64,000 nucleotides of DNA from Saprospiraceae bacterium. Its GTDB lineage: Bacteria > Bacteroidota > Bacteroidia > Chitinophagales > Saprospiraceae. How positions within the stretch are numbered: the stretch's first letter is position 1; every line of letters begins with the position of its first letter. Positions 44,358 through 54,100 of the stretch are shown piece after piece. Under the pieces are notes generated by a model. The model did no database searches, was not told the origin of the DNA, and saw only the letters and a list, made by a program, of their open reading frames with translations. The position numbers and the translations under genes were made by a program. Location of the stretch: contig JAHCHX010000001.1 of assembly GCA_026129545.1 (NCBI GenBank), forward strand, positions 2,107,501 through 2,171,500. Reading direction: 5' to 3'.

Positions 44358-45374
44358 CTACTTCAACCCCAACCCCGCTTTTTCCGAAATCTCCATCATC
44401 CGGTCAATGGACTTCACCCCTTGCTCTATCACCCATTGGGGCAGGGTGATTTCGGGCATTTCGTGTTCCATGCAGAGGTAGAGTTTTTCCATCGTGTTGC
44501 GCTTCATGTGTGGGCAGTCGTTGCATGCGCAATTGTTGTTGGGCGGTGCCGGGATGAAAGTCTTGTGCGGGCTGGCCTTCTGCATTTGATGCAAAATGCC
44601 CGACTCGGTGGCGACGATGTATTCTTGTGCGGAATCGTTGATGGTGTATTTGAGCAGTCCGGTGGTGCTGCCGATAAAATCGGCCATGTCGAGAATGTGC
44701 GCCTCACATTCGGGGTGGGCGATAAATTTTGCGTTGGGGTGGCGGTTTTTCAGTTTGACGATGCGCTCATGGCTGAATATCTCGTGCACCATGCAGGCCC
44801 CATTCCATAACACCATGTCGCGTCCGGTTTTTTTGATGAGGTAAGCGCCGAGGTTTTTGTCGGGCGCAAAAATGATGGGCTGGTCTTTCGGGATGCTTTC
44901 GATGATGGCGACCGCATTGGTGCTAGTGCAACAAATGTCGGTCAGCGTTTTGAGTTCGGCCGTGCAGTTGATGTACGACACCACGATATGGTCGGGATAT
45001 TTCTCCTTGAATTTTTTGAACAAATGCGGCGGGCAGGAGTCGGCCAACGAACAGCCTGCTTTAAGGTCGGGCAGCAGCACTTTTTTGTGCGGCGAAAGCA
45101 TTTTGGCGGTCTCGGCCATGAAGTGCACCCCGGCGAACACGATGATGTCGGCATCGGTGGCGGCGGCTTTTTGCGAAAGGCCGAGCGAGTCCCCGATGAA
45201 GTCGGCCACGTCCTGAATTTCCGATTCTTGATAGTAGTGCGCCAGGATGATGGCGTTTTTCTCTTTTTTCAGGCGGTTGATTTCGGCCACGAGGTCAAGT
45301 TCGGGGCCCACTTCGAGGTCGAGATAGCCCAGTCGGTCGAGTTTTTGGGTGGCAGAGGCAAGGGTAGCTGTCAT
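44358..45374 (-). CDS. nadA: Quinolinate synthase A
   Basis: 338 aa. NadA marks: [107 protein letters not shown], and the late Cys region [20 protein letters not shown]. The conserved Cys residues hold a 4Fe-4S cluster. It condenses iminoaspartate (from NadB) with dihydroxyacetone phosphate to quinolinate in NAD synthesis. No nadB or nadC is adjacent. Confidence 0.95.
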   Translation of the reverse strand: MTATLASATQKLDRLGYLDLEVGPELDLVAEINRLKKEKNAIILAHYYQESEIQDVADFIGDSLGLSQKAAATDADIIVFAGVHFMAETAKMLSPHKKVLLPDLKAGCSLADSCPPHLFKKFKEKYPDHIVVSYINCTAELKTLTDICCTSTNAVAIIESIPKDQPIIFAPDKNLGAYLIKKTGRDMVLWNGACMVHEIFSHERIVKLKNRHPNAKFIAHPECEAHILDMADFIGSTTGLLKYTINDSAQEYIVATESGILHQMQKASPHKTFIPAPPNNNCACNDCPHMKRNTMEKLYLCMEHEMPEITLPQWVIEQGVKSIDRMMEISEKAGLGLK

Positions 45375-45498
45375 GGCGTTTGTTGATTTGTTGGCTCACG
45401 CTCCCGTCTGATTGACAGTTTTTGTTGGGACCATGAGCCGATTGATTGGAAGTGCTGCAATTTTTTGGAAAAACTTAGGCGGGACAACAGACATTGAA

Positions 45499-45575
45499 TT
45501 TTGACAGGATTCACAAGATTTACAGGATAGATGAGGAGGCTTCGCTGCGAAAAATCCTGCAAATCCTGTCAAAAA
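45499..45575. repeat. ACAGGATT-type inverted repeat
   Basis: TTTTGACAGGATTCACAAG and a TTTACAGGAT block (45499-45528) pair with AAAATCCTGCAAATCCTGTCAAAA (45551-45574). It lies in the 343-base gap between nadA and the OmpA-type gene. A TACTTTTG box on the minus strand is at 45647-45654. No gene seen. Confidence 0.5.
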
Positions 45576-45717
45576 CATATAAGGCTGTCGTCCGAGTCCT
45601 CTGCGTTTGGAGGCTGACTATGTTTTTACGATTTTTTTTGGAAAAACAAAAGTAGAGTGTTTCGGGTTGGCCGATGGCCCATTTATGCTGCTAAAAATTT
45701 GCGGACAACGGCTGCTT

Positions 45718-47658
45718 TCACCACACCACAAACTCCGTGCGGCGATTTTTCGCCCTGCCTTCGGGCGTATCGTTGGGGGCTAGCGGATGGTTTTTTCCGA
45801 AGCCCTTGTATTGGAGGCGCTCGCGTGCGATGCTTTTGGAAATCAGGTAGTCATAGACCGCTTTGGCTCGCGCCTCCGAAAGGCGCTGGTTGCTGGCATC
45901 GTCGCCGACGTTGTCGGTGTGCCCTCCGATCTGAATGCGCAGCGTGGACACCTCGTTGAGCAAGGCGACGAGGTGATCGAGTTCCGTGAAGGATTCGGGG
46001 CGCAGCGATGCGGAACCTGTTTCGAAGAAGACGTTTCGAAGCACCACGGGCTGAGCACTGGGGGCTGCCGAATCGGGGGGAATGGGTTGCAAGTCAATGT
46101 TTAGCAAAAAAGGCTCGGCGAAGGTAGCAGTATCTACCAAGTTGAAATTCTCGGAGTAAAACAGGTACTTCTCCTTGCTCACATTGAGCGCGTAGTTCAT
46201 GCCTGCGGGCAAACAGACCAGTGTGGCCCCGTCGCTCTTGGTAAAAGAGGAGACATAGGATTGTCCTGTTTTCAAGTCCACGAAATCTACTTTGGCCACC
46301 AAGGGTTTGCCCGTCGCGGCATCTCTCACGCGGGCGCGGGCGTAGGTGACGGGGCGTGGGCGAGCGTGTTCGGGCAAATCGAATTGGTAGATATCAATGC
46401 CGCCCTGACCTCCGGGCCGATTGGCCGCAAAATAAGCGGTGCGCCCATCAAGGCTGACGGTCAGGGTGCCTTCGCTGGCCTTTGTGTTGATGGGGAAACC
46501 CAGATTCTGCGGCTTGCCCCAAGTGCCGTCGGGTTGGCGGCGGGCGAAATAGAGGTCGTTTTGTCCCATGCCGGGCAGCCCGTCGGAGGTGAAGTAGAGT
46601 GTTTGGCCGTCGGGGTGCAGGAAGGGGGTCTGTTCGTCGCCTTCCGTGTTGATGTTGTCTCCGAGGTTTTCGGGTTTGCTCCATTTACCATTTGGTTGGC
46701 GGGTGGTGCTCCACAGGTCTTTGCCGCCTTTGCCGCCGGGTCGGGTGCTGCTGAAAAAGAGGGTCTTGCCGTCGGCGCTGATGCAGGGTTGGGCTTCCCA
46801 ATCGCGCGAGTTGATAGCCGCGCTGAAAGGCATGGGCTTGGTCCACGCCGAGTTTTTGAACTGCGACCAATAGAGGTCGCAACTGCCCTGCGAGCCGTCG
46901 TCGCGGCGATTGCAGGCTGTGAACACGAGCCACGAGCCGTCGGGGCTAATGTGCTGCGCTCCTTCATTCATGGGTGTATTGACCCCTACCAGCGGCACGG
47001 CTTTCTGCCACGCATTGTTTTTCCATTCGCTTTGGTAAAAATTCTCGTCGTAGCCGTCGCGCCGTGTGAATATCATGGTGAGGCCGTCGGCGGTGAGCGA
47101 GGGGAGATATTCGTCGGCGGGCGAATTGATGCCGGGGCCTACTGACAAGGGCTTGAATGGAACCGGATTTTTGACGGCATGGGCGGCGAACCGGGCGTTT
47201 TCCGCCAAACGCCGTGCCTCGCGCAGCGACTTTGGGTTTTGTGGATTGGAAGCGAGGTATTGCTCGGCGTGAAAAGCGGCGTTCTCAAAGCTGTCTTCTC
47301 CCCAATAGCAGTTGGCCAGATAAAAATGTGCGCGTGGGGCATAGCTGGCGTCCAGGGCCAGCACTTTTTTGTAGCCTTCTCGCGCTCGCTCGAAATCCAT
47401 GCTTTCGTACTGCGCATCAGCCCACATCAGCTGCGCGTCAATGAAGGTGGGGGATTCTTTCAAGGCGCGTTCAAAAAAACCGATGGCGATGGCTGTGTTG
47501 CCTTTGCGAGCTTCGCTCACCCCATCGTTGTAGGCGTTTTTGGCTTTGTTGGGCGCACTTTCCACTGTGAAATAGGGAGGGACGGAGGTGGGTTGGGCGA
47601 ACGCAGCGGCGACGCAAAAGCAGAGGGCTACCGACAGCAGCAGAGAATTCCGATTCAT
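45718..47658 (-). CDS. TPR/PD40/OmpA outer-membrane protein (PorE-like paralogue)
   Basis: 646 aa from the ATG at 47658; signal peptide LLLSVALCFCVAAAFA-Q with no lipobox Cys. Order: TPR-like repeats (about 35-150: YNDGVSEARKGNTAIAIGFF, DFERAREGYKKVLALDASYA), PD40 propeller blades (ADGKTLFFSSTRPGGKGGKD, DGQTLYFTSDGLPGMGQND, DGRTAYFAANRPGGQGGID), a carboxypeptidase-regulatory-like part (ARVRDAATGKPLVAKVDF), and OmpA (IQIGGHTDNVGDDASNQRLSEARAKAVYDYL). It shares domain order with the protein at 12387-14408 but is periplasmic or OM-associated rather than a lipoprotein. Likely an envelope or secretion-linked protein; true role unknown. Confidence 0.85.
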   Translation of the reverse strand: MNRNSLLLSVALCFCVAAAFAQPTSVPPYFTVESAPNKAKNAYNDGVSEARKGNTAIAIGFFERALKESPTFIDAQLMWADAQYESMDFERAREGYKKVLALDASYAPRAHFYLANCYWGEDSFENAAFHAEQYLASNPQNPKSLREARRLAENARFAAHAVKNPVPFKPLSVGPGINSPADEYLPSLTADGLTMIFTRRDGYDENFYQSEWKNNAWQKAVPLVGVNTPMNEGAQHISPDGSWLVFTACNRRDDGSQGSCDLYWSQFKNSAWTKPMPFSAAINSRDWEAQPCISADGKTLFFSSTRPGGKGGKDLWSTTRQPNGKWSKPENLGDNINTEGDEQTPFLHPDGQTLYFTSDGLPGMGQNDLYFARRQPDGTWGKPQNLGFPINTKASEGTLTVSLDGRTAYFAANRPGGQGGIDIYQFDLPEHARPRPVTYARARVRDAATGKPLVAKVDFVDLKTGQSYVSSFTKSDGATLVCLPAGMNYALNVSKEKYLFYSENFNLVDTATFAEPFLLNIDLQPIPPDSAAPSAQPVVLRNVFFETGSASLRPESFTELDHLVALLNEVSTLRIQIGGHTDNVGDDASNQRLSEARAKAVYDYLISKSIARERLQYKGFGKNHPLAPNDTPEGRAKNRRTEFVVW

Positions 47659-47984
47659 GTTTTTTCCGTTTGGGCAAAAAGAACGAAATCGGTGGGGGTT
47701 TGGTGCGAATGGTGGCGAATTCGTGGGAAATACAGCTTTTGGGGGCAATCAGCCTACTCTGATTGGTTGAATAGTTTTCCGGTATTTTTTGCAGGAAAAA
47801 CGAGTTTGTACCCCGATTAAAGAGGATTTGGACCTGCCCGTTGGCAAGGCAGGGATGCACTTGATTGATTTGTTTGATTTTCAAAGGATTGCGAGTGCCG
47901 TTCGTTCAAAACCATCTTGTCAGGCTCCGTTCTCAGGGGCTTGCCCGGCCAAGTGAAGCGGATGGGGCTGGTTTGCGTTGACTA

Positions 47985-48089
47985 TATGCTTCGCATAGTC
48001 AAGTTTTCAGCAGAAGCGAAGTCCTGATTCATTCAAAATCGGGAACATTGGTCATGCGCATCCGATAAATCTTGGCGAATCAGGGCATA
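47985..48089. repeat. Interspersed ~105-bp repeat, copy B
   Basis: Partner of copy A. It contains CCTGATTC...GAATCAGG as 8-bp inverted arms (48022-48029 and 48077-48084). It ends 3 bases before the stop of the DUF4276 gene. The rest of the gap (47659-47984) shows no gene, only a GGCTTGCCCGGCCAAGT block at about 47938, akin to one at 15808. Confidence 0.75.
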
Positions 48090-48092
48090 AAT

Positions 48093-48701
48093 TCATGAAA
48101 TGCAGGCAGTAATACCTTCTACGAACACACGAAAACTTTTGGAGCGGTTGGCCTTGGGGTTCATATTCCGGGCAATTTTTTTGGCTACCTCGATTTTGCC
48201 GCCAATAGACCGATACCCGGCGTTTTTGAGTGTTTTTTCAAGCGTTTCCCAACTATTGGCGATGTTATCGGGCATCCGTTTTTGAAGCGAGCCCGGAAAG
48301 GCTCGCAAAGCGGGGTAAGAAGTGCAAATGGCCGCTTCATCACCTAAAAACCAAGATTCTATTTCCTCAATGGCAATCCGGTTTACCAAATGAAAGGTTG
48401 TGGCCTGTGCAACCGATTTGGTGGTCAGTCCGGCCCGTGCGGCAGCTGTTTCCATTTGCTGTTTGAGTTGCAAGCAGTCATCTTTATCTCTGTCCACCAA
48501 AATGATGATTCGCTCATTGTCCGCCAAACTTTTTTTGTAAGCATTTAGGCGAAAAGGCAGCTGTTTGAGTAAGTCGTATTTGCCCTGGTGGGTGATGATT
48601 TTCCAAGTCGCTCTGTTGCCGACGATTTGGGGAAGCAGCAAGCGCAGGGCGGCTTCAGCCGAAGGCTCCTCGGTGAGGATTTCCAGATGTCTTTTTGTCA
48701 T
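48093..48701 (-). CDS. DUF4276 (TOPRIM-like) protein, effector partner of the ATPase
   Basis: 202 aa. LEILTEEPSAEAALRLLLP (Glu11, Glu12, Glu16) near the start and IIILVDRDKDDC (Asp70, Asp72, Asp74, Asp75) fit the E...DxD pattern of TOPRIM-fold nucleases and of DUF4276. A further acidic block IAIEEIESWFLGDEAA (about 110-122) is a DUF4276 mark. The C-terminus is basic (KIEVAKKIARNMNPKANRSKSF). Its start lies 3 bases after the ATPase stop, so the two are one operon. By analogy with ATPase/TOPRIM pairs it may cut nucleic acid when released or activated; this is inference. Confidence 0.82.
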   Translation of the reverse strand: MTKRHLEILTEEPSAEAALRLLLPQIVGNRATWKIITHQGKYDLLKQLPFRLNAYKKSLADNERIIILVDRDKDDCLQLKQQMETAAARAGLTTKSVAQATTFHLVNRIAIEEIESWFLGDEAAICTSYPALRAFPGSLQKRMPDNIANSWETLEKTLKNAGYRSIGGKIEVAKKIARNMNPKANRSKSFRVFVEGITACIS

Positions 48702-48704
48702 AGT

Positions 48705-49904
48705 CTATTTTTGGTTTAATGGGTCGCCAACGTCAAAATGTCCTTCCATCCACAAGTGGCCGAGCAGTGCTCCCTGTTTGATAAATTCTTTGATTCTGGG
48801 CATATCTGAGCAGCGTCTCATCTTGGAAAATCCATCCACATCGCGGTAAATAACCCAGACTTCTTCAGGTTTCAGTCCGTTTACAAAAAAGGGCGAGTGT
48901 GTCGTGACGAGCAGTTGTGAGTTGCCGGATGCTTTGCGACATTCTTCGGCGAGTTCGGGAAGCAAGCGTGGGTGCAGCTGGTTTTCCGGTTCTTCTATGC
49001 CAATAAGTTGGGGGGGGCTGGGGTCGTACAGCACGGTGAGGTAGGCCAGCATCTTAAGGGTGCCGTCAGAGGCGAACTTGGCGAGCACTGGCTGCTCGAA
49101 TGGCGCATCCTTAATTTGCATCAGTAGGCGTCCGTCCTGCATCATGCCCACATCTACTTTTTCTAAGCGCGGGATTCGGTCACTTAATGTGGCCAGTATC
49201 TCGTCCAAACGTTCCGGGTGTTCTTCTTTCAGGAATTGAATGACGTTGGGCAGATTGTCACCAGTTTGTGACAGCCGTTCCACAGGGCCAGCTTCGGTGA
49301 TGCCCCGTGTGTTGTCCGCCGACAGGTAGGACAAGTACCAATCGCTGATAAACCGGCGAAGCGCACCGACACGGGGATGTTTGGCCAATTGCCCCAGCGT
49401 GTTGACTGCCAACATATCGGGCGACGACAATTCTTCGCGTACGCGCTCGTCGTGCTCGTCGGGCATATCGCCGCTGACGACTTCGCCTTTCCCATTTTGA
49501 AAACGGAGAAAATAAAAGGGCTGGCTTTTTTCTCTTCGTTTCCATCGAAGTGATTCGGAAGAGACAAGTGGGCCCTTTGGCCCTTCGTCTATGGCAAGGT
49601 GGTATGTAATAAGCGGCGAACCCCGATATTCCCGGTACTTTATCATAAATTCGATGGGGCCGTTTTGTCCCCGGCTGCGCAGTTCTCTAAACCTCCCTCG
49701 TTTATCCCAAGCCTTTCTCAGCCCGGTATTGAAACATTCGGACAAAAAGGCGAACACATCGAATATCGTTGACTTCCCGCTTCCATTTGGCCCTAAGAAT
49801 ACTGTAAGTGGCGTGATAGCCTTCAACTCGATATTTTGAAGCGCCCGGTAGTTTTTTACTTTCAGATATTCAATCTGCGGAATTCCAATTTCAGGCATAT
49901 CCAT
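48705..49904 (-). CDS. AAA (AAA_21/SMC-like) ATPase of a putative two-gene defence module
   Basis: 399 aa. [18 protein letters not shown] begins an SMC/RecF-type head; Walker [10 protein letters not shown] at 38-46; a signature-like [16 protein letters not shown] at 277-292; Walker [14 protein letters not shown] at 300-311; and the switch His in [12 protein letters not shown]. This is the AAA_21 (OLD-like) ATPase type with no TOPRIM of its own. The TOPRIM-like DUF4276 gene follows after 3 bases. A weak -7 box (TATTTTTG, minus strand 49925-49932) precedes it. Together they look like split ATPase/nuclease defence systems (OLD, PARIS, Abi-type), not an ordinary metabolic pair. Confidence 0.87.
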   Translation of the reverse strand: MDMPEIGIPQIEYLKVKNYRALQNIELKAITPLTVFLGPNGSGKSTIFDVFAFLSECFNTGLRKAWDKRGRFRELRSRGQNGPIEFMIKYREYRGSPLITYHLAIDEGPKGPLVSSESLRWKRREKSQPFYFLRFQNGKGEVVSGDMPDEHDERVREELSSPDMLAVNTLGQLAKHPRVGALRRFISDWYLSYLSADNTRGITEAGPVERLSQTGDNLPNVIQFLKEEHPERLDEILATLSDRIPRLEKVDVGMMQDGRLLMQIKDAPFEQPVLAKFASDGTLKMLAYLTVLYDPSPPQLIGIEEPENQLHPRLLPELAEECRKASGNSQLLVTTHSPFFVNGLKPEEVWVIYRDVDGFSKMRRCSDMPRIKEFIKQGALLGHLWMEGHFDVGDPLNQK

Positions 49905-49924
49905 CGGGTAGAAAATGTTTCACG

Positions 49925-49932
49925 CAAAAATA
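49925..49932 (-). promoter_or_regulatory. Possible -7 box of the ATPase-DUF4276 operon
   Basis: TATTTTTG on the minus strand, 20 bases before the ATG at 49904; no clear -33 element. Confidence 0.35.
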
Positions 49933-50100
49933 AGCGAACCGAGTTGATTGCGTAGACTTTATTCCCACCCGTACATCGTGGCAGCACGACACGAGACGTC
50001 GGTCTGCGGGGTTAGCATGAGTGCAGATGGATGCCCCATTTCAATACCCAACAACTGATATCGGCATTGCTCGCACGAAATAGACATAGGGCATTTACCC

Positions 50101-51171
50101 TCACCCCTCCTGCAATTTCGCGGCGTTGTCCGCGATAGTGAGCGCCTCGATGAGCGGCGCCAAGTCTCCTTCGATGACCTTGTCGAGGTTGAAGTTCTTG
50201 TGGTCGCCTTCCAAGCGGTGGTCGGTCACGCGATTTTGTGGCCAGTTGTAGGTGCGTATTTTTTCGGAACGGTCGCCGGAGCCGACGAGGCTCCTGCGAG
50301 CGGACGCGAGCGCGGAAGCCTCTTTTTGGAGCTGGGCCTCTCGTATTTGCTGGATGAGGCGCCCCATGGCGATTTCGCGGTTTTTGTGTTGCGAGCGGCT
50401 TTCGGTGCTCTCAGCTACTACTCCGGTGGGCAAGTGGGTGAAACGCACCCCTGATTCGGTTCGGTTGACGTGCTGGCCGCCCGCCCCCGATGCGCGGAAC
50501 ACATCGGTTCGGATGTCTTCTTTGCGAATGTCAATATCCTCTGGCTCCATGATGGGCAACACGGCTACGGTGGCGGCAGAGGTGTGGACGCGGCCTTTGG
50601 TTTCGGTGTCGGGCACACGCTGCACTCGGTGAGCGCCTGACTCGAACTTGAGTTTGCCGTACACGTTTTCGCCTGTCACTTCGAGCACGATTTTGGCGTA
50701 GCCTCCCACGGTGCCGGGGTTTTCATCCACCACTTCCACTTCCCAGCCTTGTTCGGCAAAATACTTGGAGTACATTCGGTAGAGGTCGCCAGCGAAGAGT
50801 GCGGCCTCGTCGCCCCCGGTGCCGGAGCGGATTTCAAAAATCACGTCCTTTTCATCTTCCGGGTCTTTGGGAGTGAGCAGGGTTTTGAGCGCCGTTTCCA
50901 ACGTATCAAGTTCGGGTTCGAGCGTGGCTATTTCTTCTTTGGCCAGTTCGCGCATCTCGGCATCTGTTTCGGTGCTTAATACGGCGCGGGCGCTGTCGAG
51001 GTCAGCCAATACTTTTTCATATTGGTCGGCCACTTGCACGATGGGTTGGAGTTTTTTGTACTCCTTGTTGACTTTTTTGGATTTCTCCATATCGGCCACG
51101 ATGCCGGGGTCGGAGAGTTGTTCTTCAAGATAAATGTACTTCTCGCGAAGGGCTTGCAGTTTGTCGAGCAT
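50101..51171 (-). CDS. prfA: Peptide chain release factor 1
   Basis: 356 aa. Class I release factor marks: the GGQ loop GAGGQHVNRTESGVRFTHLPTGVV (GGQ at 231-233), GTGGDEAALFAGDLYRMYSKY, and the C-terminal RTYNWPQNRVTDHR. The codon-recognition part includes HRVQRVPDTETKGRVHTSAATVAV. It releases peptides at UAA and UAG. It starts 22 bases after the porU stop, so porU and prfA are probably cotranscribed. Confidence 0.95.
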   Translation of the reverse strand: MLDKLQALREKYIYLEEQLSDPGIVADMEKSKKVNKEYKKLQPIVQVADQYEKVLADLDSARAVLSTETDAEMRELAKEEIATLEPELDTLETALKTLLTPKDPEDEKDVIFEIRSGTGGDEAALFAGDLYRMYSKYFAEQGWEVEVVDENPGTVGGYAKIVLEVTGENVYGKLKFESGAHRVQRVPDTETKGRVHTSAATVAVLPIMEPEDIDIRKEDIRTDVFRASGAGGQHVNRTESGVRFTHLPTGVVAESTESRSQHKNREIAMGRLIQQIREAQLQKEASALASARRSLVGSGDRSEKIRTYNWPQNRVTDHRLEGDHKNFNLDKVIEGDLAPLIEALTIADNAAKLQEG

Positions 51172-51193
51172 GGGTCATGGGCGTTGGCGGCGC

Positions 51194-54100
51194 CTATTTC
51201 AAAATCACCAATTTTTCAAAATCGCTTTCGGCGGTCACTTGCGCGCCAAGCACATCGGTGCCGCGTACTTTCACGCGGTAAAGGTACACGCCACGCGCCA
51301 ATTGGTCGCCATAATCGTCTTTGCCGTTCCAGTTGATGTCGTTCACCCGGTAGCCGTCGGCGGGGGTGGAGTGGATGATGGTCTTGACCAGCTTGCCCGA
51401 CACGGTGAAGATGCTTATCTGCACATCGAGCACTTGACCCGCGAGGTTGTGCTCGAATTGGAACCAGGTGTTCGTGGTGAATGGGTTGGGATAGTTGAGT
51501 ACATGGGCGAGCGCGGCTTTGCCGTCTTCGGCCACCACAAATTCGGTGTAGCCCTCGCCCGAATTGTTGGCGATGTCCCAACCTTTCACATGCAGGGTAT
51601 GGCGGCCTACGCTGAGGTTGCGCAGCGGATAGATGGCTTGCCCTTTGCGGAAGTTGTCCAGTTCGCTTTCGTAAAAATCGTTGAGGACGATGGTCTCCAG
51701 CAAGTTGCCGTCGAGCACGGCGGTGAGGTCGTGGCCAAGGCTCACGCCGCTGACGTTCATGCCGTAGTCATCGGAGCATTTCACGAGTATTTTTGGGGAG
51801 TTGTCTGTGATGCCACCGAACACGAAGGCATCGGTGTTGAGGTAGGGGGTCACGATGGGCGGCTGGTCGTCCTGAATCAAGTTGGCGTTGCCCCCAATCA
51901 CGATATTCTCGTCGGCGCCCGCTGCGTCGAGCGGTGTCCCGTTTTCTGCGTAATAGCTGATTTTGCCAAAGCCGTAGGTGTAGTTGATGTCTTTTGGCAC
52001 CACAAATTCAATTTGGAACTGGCCGTTCCGCACGGTGGCGCTTCCTTTGAAGATGATGTTGCGCTGCACGCTGAACGAGCGCACAAAACTGCCCGGGTCT
52101 TGTCCGAGGGTTTGAAGGTTTTGCGCCTTGTCGTACACAGACACGAACACCCTTCCATTGAAGTTGCTCAGGAGATTGCCCAATGTGTCAGTCACGACGC
52201 CTTCGAGTTTGACGGGCATGAGGGCTTTGAGCGTGTCCGGCTGGCCGTCCGCCACATCCTTGTCGTTGATTTTGGTGGTGGCGACGCGATATTCTGGCAG
52301 CGCGAGGTACATGGCGGGGTCGCCGAGGAGGGTGAATCTCCTCGAATTGTCGAACCCACTGGAAATGCTGTTTTTGGCCGCGCTCAGTATTTCGCCGATG
52401 GTCAGGTATTGGCCGTTTTCCCGGCGATACAGGAATGTTTGCACGGCGTTGGTCAGCGTGTTGTTATCGGAAATATAAACGGCTCGCGTGGTGGTGAACA
52501 GCCCAATTGCGCCCGACTTGACTTTGATGAGTGCCTGCTCGCCTCCAGTGAGCGTTTTGTAGTCGTCGTAGCCGCCAAAAGAGCAGGTGGCGGTGATGAT
52601 AAGCGGATAGCGGTTGGGGTTGTCCCAGCCTGCGATGTCGTTGTTGTCCACCACGCGCTCCTGTGCCCACCCTCGCGGGCCACCGTGACCGATGTACTGT
52701 GTCACGAGGTTTCCTCTGAAAATGTTGGCATTGATGGCCGCCTTGGCATCGGGGAAGCGGTCGCCTGCGGAGGTGGCCACCTGTTGGTATGCGTCGAAAT
52801 AAACTTTTTCGATGTTAAAAAAACGCGCGGCGGCGGCGGTCATGGCTGCCAAATTTTCTGTCTGATTGATGTGCGCGTTGGCATCCTCGTCGTCAGCGAT
52901 GAAAAGGTTGCGCAATTGCCAGTCGCCCAAAGTGGCAGGGTCGCTGTCGTAGGCGATGATTTTATCCACCACCGCTTGCGCTTCTTGCGGCGACCGCGCG
53001 GTGATGCGCCCCACGGCAAGGTCGAGTTTGCCGCTCAGCGAACCGCCGTCTTCCGGGCTGAGCAGGGCAAAGAAATCGTCGGCAGGATAGGCGCGAATCG
53101 GGTTGAACGATTCGGCGGTCTCGTACACAGGGATGAGGTCTTTGTTGTTCGGGCTATTGGTGATGTTGCGCGGGTCGAAGGAGCCGTCGCCGAAGAGCAA
53201 CAGCCATTTGAACTTGTTGGGGTTGCGCTCCAGCAGCATGACGGCGAAGTCGCGGATGGCTCCGGGGTCTTTCGCGCCGGACGAAAATTCGTTGTAGAGC
53301 TGCAACACGTCCACCAGTGCCACATCGAGGCCGCTGTATTGACGGCGGTGCTCGGCCAATCGAGCGGCATCGGCCTGCAAATCGGGGTGATACACGATGG
53401 CTAAATGCACGTTGTCGATGCCGTGCAAGTTTTGGGTGGCTATTTTGCCGGCCACCGCTTCTGGCCGGGGGAAGGTGGCATTTTCATAAAAAGCGACAAA
53501 ATTCCGCAGGGTGAACAGGGTGTTGACTCCGAATTCAACCGTGCTGCCGCTTTTGAGTGTTTGTTGCAAAAAGGGTCGTTGAGGGTTGCTGATGTCCCAC
53601 ACCAATAGGTTGCCGTTCACGCCCGAAATGCGGAAAGTGGCGGCATCTTGCGTGATGGTTTGTTTGTCGCGGAATTCCATGAATTGCCCGGTCATCTGCA
53701 AGCGGCGGCGTGCGTTGATTTCGATGAAGTCGAGCCAGCCCTCGCTTTGTTGACCAATTTCCGGGTATTCGATTCTGACCCCTACCCTGTCGGTGCCGGT
53801 AGGTTGGAAATTTGTCTGAAAAACCGCCAATGCCGCGTAAGTCGCTTCATTGTCGCTCACTTGCACTCCGTTGATGTTGCGCGTGAGCGTGTTGCCATCC
53901 ACGATGAGGCGCACGGTGGTGCCAACGGCGCAGCGGCCAGCAAACTCCGCTCGCAACCGCGCCGAGCTGCCCGGCACGAGGTTGGGGAAGCTGAAGGAAT
54001 AATCCCTTGCCCTTGTTTGCAGGAAATAATCGCCGAACCATTTTTTGCCCGACCCCTGCGCCGACACGAAATTGTCCAACAGGTTCACGCGGTCTTCTTC

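Noticed and set aside
51134..53404. 756-codon open frame on the plus strand
   Set aside because: It is fully antisense to porU, has no family motif or signal peptide, and its composition mirrors the codon bias of porU.
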